A DNA stretch of 21,218 nt from NCBI GenBank assembly GCA_937898265.1, contig CALEJM010000313.1:1-21218 (forward strand), written 5' to 3'. Under the pieces are notes generated by a model that saw only the letters and a program-made list of their open reading frames with translations, searched no databases and was not told where the DNA came from. The position numbers were made by a program, and so were the translations under genes. The first letter of the stretch is position 1. Every line of letters begins with the position of its first letter. The DNA comes from an uncultured Porphyromonadaceae bacterium. GTDB lineage: Bacteria > Bacteroidota > Bacteroidia > Bacteroidales > Paludibacteraceae. Below, piece by piece: positions 1 to 7,743 of this stretch.

Positions 1-78
1 TTCACATCGACATCATTGGAGTCGAAGCTTATATTCTTCTTAAGGTCATAAACGGTAAGTATTAACTCAAAATCGTAT

Positions 79-750
79 GTGTGGAAAACGCAGTTGAACT
101 TCGACTATGGTCGTTTCTTTCAGAAACACCCTGAGCAACTCGCTTGGTACAACCGTTGGAATGTTGGTTATGGCGAAGTTATCAACCGCTCTGGCACTGT
201 GAGACTTAATACGGTCTCTGCCTCAGCGGCTTATGGTGTGCGATATTTCTTTTACCCGATTAAGAACTTTGAGGTGGCTGTTGGTGGAGTTGCTGGCGCC
301 GATTTCATGGTGAAGTTTGGCAGTCGCAACGTCAACAACCCAGCCTCTGGCGACGGTTCCTTGACTATCGGTGCTGCTGCTCATGTGGGGTATCTTGTTG
401 AGCACAATCGTTTTATCATGAAACTATCCTACGATCTTGAGACTCCGCTCTTGGGCGCTATGTTTGTGCCGGAGATGGGCGAGTCGTACTACGAGATGTG
501 GCTTGGCAATCTTCACAACGTAGCTCACTTTGCAAGCGTGCACAACAACCTGTCTGTCAGAGGTAATGTGAACGTCGATTTCGTGCTTAAACACTGCACT
601 TTACGATTGCAGATGCAACACCATCAGGCTGCTTGGCATGCCAACAATCTGAAGTTCAGCCGCTCGGAACTAATGGGCGGCATCGGCTTCGTGACTTACT
701 TCAAATCGCTGAGCGGAAAACAGCTATATAACTATACAACAGGAATATAA
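79..750 (+). CDS. DUF3316 family protein, 5'-incomplete
   Basis: Resembles DUF3316, a Bacteroidetes family of secreted or outer-membrane beta-rich proteins of unknown function. Family-like features seen are alternating aromatic/polar strands, an N-V-N-N-P-A motif near residue 85, PLLGAMFVPEMGESYYEMW near residues 123-141, and a final strand region ending in TYFKSL. No signal peptide is present, and 223 residues is shorter than I expect for the family (about 280), so the N-terminus is missing. GTG at 79 is only the first possible start in the open stretch and has no convincing ribosome-binding site. In the same frame, bases 1-48 and 52-78 also read as plausible family sequence but are separated by a TAA at 49-51. 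Either the gene carries a nonsense mutation or this edge contains an error. The stop lies 3 bp before the S41 lipoprotein gene, so the two are probably co-transcribed. Confidence 0.65.
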   Translation: MWKTQLNFDYGRFFQKHPEQLAWYNRWNVGYGEVINRSGTVRLNTVSASAAYGVRYFFYPIKNFEVAVGGVAGADFMVKFGSRNVNNPASGDGSLTIGAAAHVGYLVEHNRFIMKLSYDLETPLLGAMFVPEMGESYYEMWLGNLHNVAHFASVHNNLSVRGNVNVDFVLKHCTLRLQMQHHQAAWHANNLKFSRSELMGGIGFVTYFKSLSGKQLYNYTTGI

Positions 751-753
751 AGT

Positions 754-1803
754 ATGATGGCAACGAATAAGAGTTTAAGAAACGTGTGTGTGACACTTTG
801 GCTGATGGCTGTGGTTTGCTTGATTTCGGGGTGCCACGATAATAGATATGTGCGCGATTTCTCCCCACAAACCAATTTCAATGCGCTGTGGGAAATCATT
901 GATACAAAATACTGTTACCTTGATGAAAAGGGAATTGATTGGAATGGTGTCCGCCAAATCTATGCCCCGAAGATGAATGAGGTCAAAACTACGTTCGAAC
1001 TCTTCGATGTGTTGGCCCAGATGCTTGACACGCTGCAAGATGGACACGTCAATCTCTACGCACCGTTTGATGTCTCACGTTGTCGTGGTTGGTACGAAGA
1101 TTATCCCGAAAACTTCTCGTCAACAATTCTCTATTCTGACCGTTATCTTGGCTCTGATTACCGAGTAAGCGCTGGCTTTCAGTACAAACTGATTGCCGAT
1201 GGAAAGGTTGGTTATATTCGTTATGAGTCGTTCTCCAACGCTATCTCAGCCTATGGCTTGAAGTATATTGATGCACTGTTTTCAAAATGTAGGGGCATCA
1301 TCATCGACGTGCGTAACAATGGCGGCGGCAGTTTGGAATATAGTTCTCAGTTTGCAGCCTCGTTTTTCACCGAACGAACCATCACAGGATATATTGCCCA
1401 TAAGACTGGTCCGGGTCACAGCGATTTCTCTGCCCCCGAACCACTTTATACGGACCCCAAGAATGCACCGATAGATTGGAGTACTCGTCATGTTGTGGTG
1501 CTTTGCAACCGCCGCAGCTACAGTGCTACCAACGACTTCGTAAATCGTGTGAAGATGGCGCCTCGTGTCATCGTGATGGGTGGCAAAACTGGCGGTGGTG
1601 GCGGCATGCCACTTTCGTCGGAGCTGCCTTGCGGTTGGATGGTCCGTTTCTCCGCTGTTCCGATGTATGATGCTGAGATGAATACTACGGAGTTTGGCGT
1701 GGACCCAGACGTCGAAGTTACCTTAGATAGTGCAGCCATTGCTGAAGGTCGCGACGAACTCATAGAGCAGGCAGTGGCTCACCTCAGCAAGTATATCCGT
1801 TAG
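754..1803 (+). CDS. S41 family peptidase-like lipoprotein
   Basis: A 349-residue protein of the C-terminal processing (S41) peptidase class. The first 27 residues form a type II signal peptide with lipobox L-I-S-G-C (Cys27), so the mature protein should be lipid-anchored in the envelope. Residues about 35-115 are the helical N-terminal S41 part (LQDGHVNLYAPF near 94-105). The protease core follows: GKVGYIRYESF at 150-160, IIIDVRNNGGG at 182-192, and CNRRSYSATNDFV at 251-263 with Ser257 as likely nucleophile. The usual T-x-G-K-G lysine segment reads GGKTGGGGG (276-284), so the catalytic Lys of the Ser-Lys dyad is not where expected. Many Bacteroidetes S41 lipoproteins have a glycine-rich variant here. 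No clear PDZ domain is visible. It follows the DUF3316 gene by 3 bp. Substrate unknown. Confidence 0.82.
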   Translation: MMATNKSLRNVCVTLWLMAVVCLISGCHDNRYVRDFSPQTNFNALWEIIDTKYCYLDEKGIDWNGVRQIYAPKMNEVKTTFELFDVLAQMLDTLQDGHVNLYAPFDVSRCRGWYEDYPENFSSTILYSDRYLGSDYRVSAGFQYKLIADGKVGYIRYESFSNAISAYGLKYIDALFSKCRGIIIDVRNNGGGSLEYSSQFAASFFTERTITGYIAHKTGPGHSDFSAPEPLYTDPKNAPIDWSTRHVVVLCNRRSYSATNDFVNRVKMAPRVIVMGGKTGGGGGMPLSSELPCGWMVRFSAVPMYDAEMNTTEFGVDPDVEVTLDSAAIAEGRDELIEQAVAHLSKYIR

Positions 1804-1824
1804 TCTTTTATACATATATATAAA

Positions 1825-1854
1825 AAGAGTGCATCTCCGAGGAGATGCACTCTT
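1825..1854. terminator. Bidirectional intrinsic terminator
   Basis: A perfect inverted repeat, with arms 1825-1838 and 1841-1854 around a GA centre, lies between the convergent S41 gene (ends 1803) and aspA (ends 1874). On the minus strand it is followed by the U-tract encoded by the A-run at 1822-1826. On the plus strand the downstream tract (TCTTGTCGTTT) is weaker. It should serve both transcripts. Confidence 0.88.
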
Positions 1855-1873
1855 GTCGTTTATATAGGGAAGA

Positions 1874-3298
1874 TTAGCGACGTGGTTTGATGTCAAGTTT
1901 TACTGGCTTGATCATGTTCTCAGGTTTGAGGATTTCGTCGAGTTCCTCTTTGGTGAGAACGCCGTGCTCGAGTACCAACTCGTAAACGCCACGACCGGTA
2001 GCCAAAGCCTCTTTAGCAATCTTGGTTGAGTTTTTGTAGCCGATGATTGGGTTCAAAGCTGTTACAACGCCGATGCTGTTGTGAACGTTTTGGCGGCAGT
2101 GCTCAACGTTAGCGGTGATGCCGTCAACGCAGAGGGTGCGGAGGGTGTCGAAGCCGTTGCAGAGCAACTCAACACTCTCGAAGCAGCATTGTGCCATAAC
2201 AGGTTCCATAGCATTGAGCTCCATTTGAGCAGCTTCACCGCTCATAGCAACGCATGCGTCGTTACCCATTACTTTGTAAGCTACTTGGTTCATTACCTCA
2301 GGGATAACTGGGTTAACTTTACCTGGCATGATTGATGAACCTGGTTGCATAGCTGGGAGGTTGATTTCGCCGAGACCGCAACGTGGACCTGATGAGATGA
2401 GACGGAGGTCGTTACAGATTTTGTTCATCTTCACAGCTACGCGACGCATTGCGCCTGAGTAGCCAACGAGGCATGAAGTGTCAGAAGTAGCACCAACGAG
2501 GTCTTCGGTAAGAACGAATGCCTCTTTGGTTTCTGCAGCGAGAGCAGCAACACATTTCTCAGCGTAGCCTGGCTCAGCGCAGATACCTGTACCGATGGCA
2601 GTTGCACCCATGTTGATGGTGAGGAAGTCGGTAGCAGCGAAGTTGAGGTTCTTGATCTCATCGCGGAGGATAGAAGCGAAGCCGTGGAATGTCTGGCCGA
2701 GAGTCATAGGAACGGCATCCTGCAATTGGGTACGACCCATTTTGATAACGTTCTCAAACTCTTTAGCTTTCTTCTCGAATGAGTCGATGAGTTGTTGGAG
2801 GTGCTCGATGAGCACTTTATTTGAATACCAGAGACCGATGTGGATTGCGGTTGGATATGCGTCGTTGGTTGACTGAGCGCAGTTTACGTGGTCGTTTGGT
2901 GAGCAGTGTTTGTAGTCGGCACGCTCGTAACCCATGATTTCGAGGGCGCGGTTAGCGATTACCTCGTTGGCGTTCATGTTGGTAGTTGTGCCAGCACCGC
3001 CTTGAATCATGTCGATAGGGAATTGGTCGTGGTGTTTACCCTCGAGGAGTTCGCGGCAAGCTTGTACCATTGCTTTGAACATGTCGTCTGGGATAAGACC
3101 AAGCTGATGGTTTGCTTCAACAGCGGCCAATTTTGTATAAGCCAAACCTTTGATGAAGAGTGGGTACTCGCTCAAACGGAAGTGGCTGATTTGGAAGTTT
3201 TGAATACCACGGAGTGTCTGTACGCCATAGAGGGCTTCGCAAGGCACTTGGATTTCACCGATGAGATCGCTCTCGGTACGGGTCTTGATATTGCTCAT
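1874..3298 (-). CDS. aspA: Aspartate ammonia-lyase (aspartase)
   Basis: Catalyses reversible deamination of L-aspartate to fumarate and ammonia in the cytoplasm, which feeds the fumarate respiration/succinate route in Bacteroidales. The 474 residues match the full family length (E. coli AspA 478). Visible signatures of the fumarase/aspartase superfamily: GGAGTTTNMNANEV at 100-113, the SPNDHVNCAQSTND substrate-binding block at 133-146, GRTQLQDAVPMTLGQ at 188-202, and the signature loop GSSIMPGKVNP at 320-330 with the presumed catalytic base Ser321. The TTTNMN and QDAVP segments favour aspartase over fumarase C. It stands alone, with its own promoter box upstream and a terminator shared with the convergent S41 gene. 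No truncation or frame problem is seen. Confidence 0.96.
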   Translation of the reverse strand: MSNIKTRTESDLIGEIQVPCEALYGVQTLRGIQNFQISHFRLSEYPLFIKGLAYTKLAAVEANHQLGLIPDDMFKAMVQACRELLEGKHHDQFPIDMIQGGAGTTTNMNANEVIANRALEIMGYERADYKHCSPNDHVNCAQSTNDAYPTAIHIGLWYSNKVLIEHLQQLIDSFEKKAKEFENVIKMGRTQLQDAVPMTLGQTFHGFASILRDEIKNLNFAATDFLTINMGATAIGTGICAEPGYAEKCVAALAAETKEAFVLTEDLVGATSDTSCLVGYSGAMRRVAVKMNKICNDLRLISSGPRCGLGEINLPAMQPGSSIMPGKVNPVIPEVMNQVAYKVMGNDACVAMSGEAAQMELNAMEPVMAQCCFESVELLCNGFDTLRTLCVDGITANVEHCRQNVHNSIGVVTALNPIIGYKNSTKIAKEALATGRGVYELVLEHGVLTKEELDEILKPENMIKPVKLDIKPRR

Positions 3299-3347
3299 TG
3301 CTTTTATTGAGTTTATGTGTTATTATTTACCTTCTATTTTAATTCGG

Positions 3348-3355
3348 CAAAGGTA
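3348..3355 (-). promoter_or_regulatory. Bacteroidetes -7 box of aspA (TACCTTTG)
   Basis: Read on the minus strand, TACCTTTG matches the Bacteroidetes primary-sigma -7 consensus TAnnTTTG and is followed by C. It lies about 50 bp upstream of the aspA ATG, giving an inferred leader of about 40 nt. No clear TTTG -33 element is seen at the expected distance; the upstream stretch is an A-run. Confidence 0.65.
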
Positions 3356-3460
3356 CTAATTTTTTTTCGATAAGAGTGGGTTTGTGCTATGATATTTTCG
3401 TTTCAATTTCGATGCTTTCTTGTTGGGTGTTAATATGGCAATCTGTTGAGTGTTACGGAT

Positions 3461-3495
3461 AAAAAAACTCTGCCCACGGAGACCGCAGGCAGAGT
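3461..3495 (-). terminator. Intrinsic terminator of the HAD-kbl-tdh operon
   Basis: On the minus strand an 8-bp stem ACTCTGCC/GGCAGAGT (arms 3488-3495 and 3467-3474) encloses a loop with a further CGG/CCG pairing. A run of seven T (A-run at 3461-3467) follows. It begins 27 bp after the frame-restored tdh stop at 3522-3524, which supports that stop as the original gene end. Confidence 0.88.
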
Positions 3496-3521
3496 GTTGT
3501 AATATAATAGTTGTATGACTA

Positions 3522-4468
3522 TTATTTTGCGTAGCGTTTGTCGAGGATGTTGAGCATATCAACAGTCATGGCAGCGAGGTCGAACTTAGGATTGAAGCCC
3601 CACTCGTTACGAGCGCAGCTGTCGTCCATCCAGTTTGGCCAAGAGTCGGCGATAGTTTGATAGGGTCAACGTTGTATTCCATCTGGAACTCAGGTTTGTG
3701 CTTTTTGATTTCAGCAAAGATTTCTTCTGGTGTGAAGTGCATTGCAGCCACGTTGAATGAGTTGCGGTGGATGAGTTTTGATGGGTCAGCTTCCATGAGG
3801 TTGATGGCTGCGTCCAAAGCGTCAGGCATGTACATCATGTCGAGCATGGTGTCTTTGCCGAGTGGGCAGATGAACTTCTCGCCTTTGGCTGCGGCGTAGT
3901 AGATTTCTACTGCGTAGTCGGTGGTGCCGCCGCCTGGGAGTGTGACGTTAGAGATCAAACCTGGGAAACGAACTGAACGGGTGTCAACACCGAAGCGTTT
4001 GAAGTAGTAGTCGCTCAACAACTCACCAGTTACTTTGGTTACACCGTAGATGGTACCTGGACGTTGGATGGTGTCTTGTGGGGTGCCGTCAAGTGGGGTT
4101 GAAGGGCCGAATGCACCGATTGAAGATGGTGTGAATACGGCACAACCGAACAAACGGGCTACTTCCAAAGAGTTGACCAAGCTGCCGATACCTACGTTCC
4201 AACCCAACATTGGGTTCAACTCTGCGGTGGCAGAAAGGATGGCTGCGAGGTTGTAGATGGTGTCGATGTTGTGTTTTTTTACAGCAGCGGCAATCTGCAT
4301 GATTTGTGTTGAGTCGATACGCTCGATAGGACCACGCTCGTAGATTGGGCCAGAGAGTGGACGGAGGTCGGAGCAGATGACGTTGTCGTTGCCGTAGATA
4401 TCGCGGAGGCGAGCTGAGAGTTCAGAACCAATCTGACCACCTGCGCCAAGGATAAGAATCTTTTTCAT
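3522..4468 (-). pseudogene. tdh: L-threonine 3-dehydrogenase (epimerase/SDR type), frameshifted near 3' end
   Basis: The extended short-chain dehydrogenase that oxidises L-threonine to 2-amino-3-ketobutyrate with NAD+. Seen: nucleotide loop GAGGQIG (8-14), Ser115/Ser116, YGVTK with Tyr141 and Lys145, and the FPGLIS and GKDTMLDMMYMPDAL blocks of bacterial threonine dehydrogenases. The start frame runs from 4468 but leaves the family after D-P-I-K (about 3659) and ends in unrelated residues at a stop at 3566. Another frame from about 3655 to the TAA at 3522-3524 encodes the expected tail: IADSWPNW, DDSCARNEWGF, DLAAMTVDMLNIL. Observed bases there are ATCAAACTATCGCC. Loss of one AAAC unit from a tandem AAACAAAC would explain it exactly and would restore K-Q-T-I-A-D and 316 residues. 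It directly follows kbl, its pathway partner. The break is either a real mutation or a base-call error; I cannot tell which. Confidence 0.88.
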
Positions 4469-4483
4469 TGCTTAATCAGAGAT

Positions 4484-5671
4484 TTATTTGATTACGCCGA
4501 GTTCTTTACCGATCTTGGTGAATGCTGCGATACATTTATCCAAGTGCTCTGTCTCGTGAGCGGCTGAGAGTTGTACGCGGATACGAGCTTGACCCTGTGG
4601 AACTACTGGATAGTAGAAGCCAGTTACGTAGATGCCTTCTTCTTGGAGGCGTGCTGCCATAACTTGTGAGAGTTTTGCATCGTAGAGCATTACAGCGCAG
4701 ATAGCTGATTGTGTTGGTTTGCAGTCGAAGCCGGCAGCAACCATCTTCTCAACGAAGTATTTGGTGTTGGCGTGGAGTTTGTCTTGGAGTTCGTTGGTGC
4801 GGTCCATCATAGCGAACATTTCGATACCTGCTGCTACAACCATTGGAGGCAATGAGTTAGAGAAGAGGTATGGACGTGAACGTTGACGGAGGATGTCAAT
4901 GATTTCTTTCTTACCAGTTGTGAAGCCGCCTACAGCACCACCGAATGCCTTACCGAGTGTACCGGTGAGGATTTCGATTTTGCCGCGGAGGTTGTATTGC
5001 TCGGTAACACCACGACCTGTTTCACCTACAACACCAGCAGAGTGGCTCTCGTCCACCATTACCATAGCGTTGTATTTGTTGGCGAGTTCGTAGATTTTGT
5101 CGAGTGGGCAAACGTTGCCGTCCATTGAGAATACGCCGTCGGTAGCGATGAGTTTGAAACGGCAGTCTTTGGCTGCGATGAGTTGTTTCTCGAGGTCTTC
5201 CATGTCGGCGTTAGCATAACGGAAACGTTTTGCTTTGCAGAGACGAACGCCGTCGATGATAGAAGCGTGGTTCAAAGAGTCGGAAATGATGGCATCTTCC
5301 TCGGTGAGCAGTGGCTCAAATACGCCGCCGTTAGCGTCGAAGCAGGCTGCGTAGAGGATGGTGTCTTCTGTGCCGAAGAATTTTGCGATAGCAGCTTCGA
5401 GTTCTTTGTGACGGTCTTGTGTACCGCAGATGAAGCGAACTGATGACATACCGTAGCCTCTCTCGTCCAATGCTTTCTTGGCTGCATTGATGAGGGCTGG
5501 GTGGTTACCCAAACCAAGGTACTTGTTAGCGCAGAAGTTTAATACGTGCTGGCCTTTTACTAAGATGTCAGCGCCTTGTGGAGAGCAGATGAGACGCTCG
5601 TCCTTGTACAAACCTGCTGATTTGATGTCAGCGATTTGTTGTGAAAGATGCTTTTGAAAATCCTGATACAT
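4484..5671 (-). CDS. kbl: Glycine C-acetyltransferase (2-amino-3-ketobutyrate CoA ligase)
   Basis: PLP-dependent enzyme of the alpha-oxoamine synthase family that cleaves 2-amino-3-ketobutyrate with CoA to glycine and acetyl-CoA, the second step of threonine catabolism. Length 395 residues, against 398 in E. coli. Visible: N-terminal NFCANKYLGLGNHP (45-58), YGMSSVRFICGTQDRHKELE (73-92), the PLP-ring His in SLNHAS (about 134), the MVDESHSAGVVG motif with Asp207 and His210, and the Schiff-base lysine Lys241 in LTGTLGKAFGG. The C-terminal domain is complete. The ATG at 5671 is 51 bp downstream of the HAD gene with no promoter box between. Its stop is 15 bp before tdh, so it is the middle gene of a HAD-kbl-tdh operon. 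Confidence 0.96.
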   Translation of the reverse strand: MYQDFQKHLSQQIADIKSAGLYKDERLICSPQGADILVKGQHVLNFCANKYLGLGNHPALINAAKKALDERGYGMSSVRFICGTQDRHKELEAAIAKFFGTEDTILYAACFDANGGVFEPLLTEEDAIISDSLNHASIIDGVRLCKAKRFRYANADMEDLEKQLIAAKDCRFKLIATDGVFSMDGNVCPLDKIYELANKYNAMVMVDESHSAGVVGETGRGVTEQYNLRGKIEILTGTLGKAFGGAVGGFTTGKKEIIDILRQRSRPYLFSNSLPPMVVAAGIEMFAMMDRTNELQDKLHANTKYFVEKMVAAGFDCKPTQSAICAVMLYDAKLSQVMAARLQEEGIYVTGFYYPVVPQGQARIRVQLSAAHETEHLDKCIAAFTKIGKELGVIK

Positions 5672-5722
5672 AATATATGTACTTTTAATATCGTTATTTT
5701 CTATGTTGTTTTGTCCGAAGAC

Positions 5723-6451
5723 TTATTTTTGTCTGATAGGCAGTTCGCCGTTTTTCCAGTCGGTGAGGAACTCGCTCATCGTAGGGTAGAGGAGATTGGC
5801 TCCTTCGTCGCTCAGCATTGAGTCGGGGATAGGACCGGTGTTGATGGCAACGGTGAAGATGTTGGCAGCCACGGCAGCGCGAACGCCGAGTGGTGCGTTT
5901 TCTACCACCATGCCTTGCCATGGCTCGATGCCTGCTTTCTCCAGACCTTTGAGATAAGGTTCTGGGTCTGGCTTGCCGTGTTTCACGTCGAAGGCGGTCA
6001 CCATCTTGTTGAGGTCGAAGATGCCAGGGAAGTAAGTGTCGAGTCGGCCGAAGAGTGTTTTGGTGCCAGAGCCGGTGACAACGAAGATGTCCAATCCTTG
6101 TGCCTTGATGAATTCAAGCACGTCTTTAACATTGGCCACGGGGTCGGGCAGTCCAGACTCAAGGAAATACTCGGTTTTCTTTTTGTAGACAGCTTGTTTT
6201 TCCTCGTCGGTCATGTTCTTGGCATCCTTGAAAAAGATGTCGACGATGGCGGCTCCGGTGCGACCTTCGTGGATGAAGGCGTCCTCTTCTTTGAAGGTGG
6301 TGACACCGTGTTCGTGCATTACACGAGTCCATGCGGCGGCGTGGCGAGGCATCGAGTTGAACAGGATGCCGTCCATGTCGAAGAATACTGCTTTGAGGTC
6401 CAGTGTTTTGAATCCTGTCTTAGCGAGGTATTTGTTGATTGACTCTGACAT
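5723..6451 (-). CDS. HAD superfamily hydrolase, beta-phosphoglucomutase-like
   Basis: A 242-residue HAD-IA phosphatase or phosphomutase. Motif I FFDMDGIL has nucleophile Asp25 and acid/base Asp27. Motif II is VVTGSGTKT with Thr126. The motif III lysine is in KHGKPDPEPY (Lys160), and motif IV is VVENAPLGVRAA with Glu184. The helical cap (about 34-100) and the GKPDP motif place it with beta-phosphoglucomutase/GPH-like enzymes acting on small sugar phosphates; the true substrate is unknown. I chose ATG at 6451 (MSESIN). The longer reading starts at a TTG at 6466, only ~9 bp from the promoter box, so it would be virtually leaderless. First gene of the operon with kbl and tdh; no obvious metabolic link to threonine breakdown. 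Confidence 0.87.
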   Translation of the reverse strand: MSESINKYLAKTGFKTLDLKAVFFDMDGILFNSMPRHAAAWTRVMHEHGVTTFKEEDAFIHEGRTGAAIVDIFFKDAKNMTDEEKQAVYKKKTEYFLESGLPDPVANVKDVLEFIKAQGLDIFVVTGSGTKTLFGRLDTYFPGIFDLNKMVTAFDVKHGKPDPEPYLKGLEKAGIEPWQGMVVENAPLGVRAAVAANIFTVAINTGPIPDSMLSDEGANLLYPTMSEFLTDWKNGELPIRQK

Positions 6452-6474
6452 GTTGTAAGTATACAATTTGTGTG

Positions 6475-6482
6475 CAAAGATA
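6475..6482 (-). promoter_or_regulatory. Bacteroidetes -7 box of HAD-kbl-tdh (TATCTTTG)
   Basis: Minus-strand TATCTTTG followed by CA matches TAnnTTTG. It ends 24 bp before the ATG at 6451, so the leader is only about 15-18 nt, and this decides the start codon of the HAD gene. No -33 TTTG is evident; the upstream sequence is A-rich. Confidence 0.65.
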
Positions 6483-6561
6483 CACTTTTTATTTCTTTTT
6501 TAGTGCTTTTTCTTCCCACCTTTTTGTGCTTTCTTTTTGGATTCTTGAAGGGAAGAAAAAA

Positions 6562-6595
6562 GAAGTGGAACGACCCGATTGGGACGCTCCACTTC
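6562..6595 (-). terminator. Intrinsic terminator of the tal-DUF1573 operon
   Basis: The hairpin has arms GAAGTGGA (6562-6569) and TCCACTTC (6588-6595), plus inner CG/CG and CCC/GGG pairs around a 4-nt loop. On the minus strand it runs into a T-rich tract (6553-6561). A smaller 6-bp hairpin TGGCGT/ACGCCA (6611-6626) lies between it and the DUF1573 stop. Confidence 0.82.
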
Positions 6596-6635
6596 ATAGG
6601 GTGTTATCTGTGGCGTTTGGACGCCAAGAATTTGT

Positions 6636-7715
6636 TTACTCGGTCACGGTGAACTCCATTGTGACGGTGATGTCAGAGTGCAATGGGTCGTTGGTGATTA
6701 CGTGAACTTTTCTGTTGTAGTGAGCTGCTTTGTAAGAGTTTGACTCCAACTCAACAACTACTGTGGTGCTCTTGCCTGGGTGAACGGTGGTCTTCACGGC
6801 AGTTGCTTTCATGTGTGAGTCTTCGCAGCTGATAGCGCGGATGAACATTGGGGTTTGACCGTTGTTCTTGATTTCGAACTCAACGGTTTTCTTGGTGCCG
6901 CGTTTTACTTCTGGGAAGTTGACGTTGAGAGGTTTGATTTCGCAGATAGGTGCTTTTTGACGCTCAGCGTCGGTCAAGGTGCTGAAGTTCTCCTTGAGGG
7001 TAGCACGGATGCTGAGTTGACCTGCTGGTTTGCCGTCAATCACCACGGTTACCTTGTCGGTGGTGGTGTAGTAGTTCTTGCTCTTAGCGCTGTTGTATTT
7101 GAAGTTCACTTTGCCTGCCTCGTTAGGTTTTACGATCACTTTTGGAGTGGTGATGGTGATGTGTGCAGGAACGTTGGTGAAGGTCACGGTGTGAGGTTTG
7201 CCGGTGGTGTTGAAGATTTCCCAACCGCGCTCTTGAGTGCTGTTTTTGAACATAGAACCGAAGTCAACCATGTCTTCGCGTGCACGGATTTCGCCGTATT
7301 TGTGAGGATAGGTCTCTTCTGGAGTTTTTGGACGAGGGGTTACCTTACCGGTGATTCTCAATGACTCGGTGATGGTCTCGTCGTCGGTGCCGACGGTCAC
7401 GGTTACGCTCTTTGAGAAGCTGCCTGGACGGCCGGTGGTGTTATAGGTTACGGTGATTTCGCCTTTTGCGCCTGGTGCTACTGGGGCTTTGCTCCAGTTA
7501 GGGGTGGTGCAGCCGCAGGATGCGCGAACGTTTTTCAAAGATACTGGGATGCTGCTGGTGTTCACGAAGGTGAAAACGGTGGTAGCTTTGCCTTGTTCTT
7601 CTTTAAGCGTTCCGAAATCGTGTGATTTCTCGTCGAATTGTACGCTTACTTTGTTTTGGGCGGCAACTGTGAGGCAGAAGAGTGCTGCCATTGCCATAAG
7701 CATTAATTTTCTCAT
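6636..7715 (-). CDS. DUF1573 domain protein, secreted, three Ig-like domains
   Basis: A 359-residue exported protein. Residues 1-20 form a signal peptide ending A-A-Q. Three beta-sandwich modules follow. The first (about 24-125) is a canonical DUF1573 domain with HDFGTLKEEQGK (32-43), ASCGCTTPNW (65-74; Cys67/Cys69) and GRPGSFSKSV near 95-104. The second (about 140-240) and third (about 255-359) are more diverged. The SHDFG and KTVEFEIKNNGQTPMFI patterns are typical of ASPM/SPD-2/Hydin-type immunoglobulin folds. DUF1573 proteins are common secreted proteins of Bacteroidetes with no settled function; an adhesive or scaffold role is a guess. It lies 28 bp after a shorter paralogue and is the last gene of its operon. 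Confidence 0.85.
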   Translation of the reverse strand: MRKLMLMAMAALFCLTVAAQNKVSVQFDEKSHDFGTLKEEQGKATTVFTFVNTSSIPVSLKNVRASCGCTTPNWSKAPVAPGAKGEITVTYNTTGRPGSFSKSVTVTVGTDDETITESLRITGKVTPRPKTPEETYPHKYGEIRAREDMVDFGSMFKNSTQERGWEIFNTTGKPHTVTFTNVPAHITITTPKVIVKPNEAGKVNFKYNSAKSKNYYTTTDKVTVVIDGKPAGQLSIRATLKENFSTLTDAERQKAPICEIKPLNVNFPEVKRGTKKTVEFEIKNNGQTPMFIRAISCEDSHMKATAVKTTVHPGKSTTVVVELESNSYKAAHYNRKVHVITNDPLHSDITVTMEFTVTE

Positions 7716-7743
7716 ATTCTTTGTGTTTTTTTATCTCGTTGAT

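Noticed and set aside
3356..3562. 68-codon minus-strand open frame between aspA and tdh
   Set aside because: It runs through the tdh terminator and into the out-of-frame tdh tail; its residues have no protein character.
3651..3662. Programmed ribosomal frameshift in tdh
   Set aside because: A -1 shift would reach the conserved tail, but no canonical slippery heptamer or downstream stimulatory structure is seen, and threonine dehydrogenases are not known to need one.
6452..6466. TTG start giving the HAD protein five more residues
   Set aside because: It would begin almost at the inferred transcription start; ATG 6451 is a better codon with a short leader.
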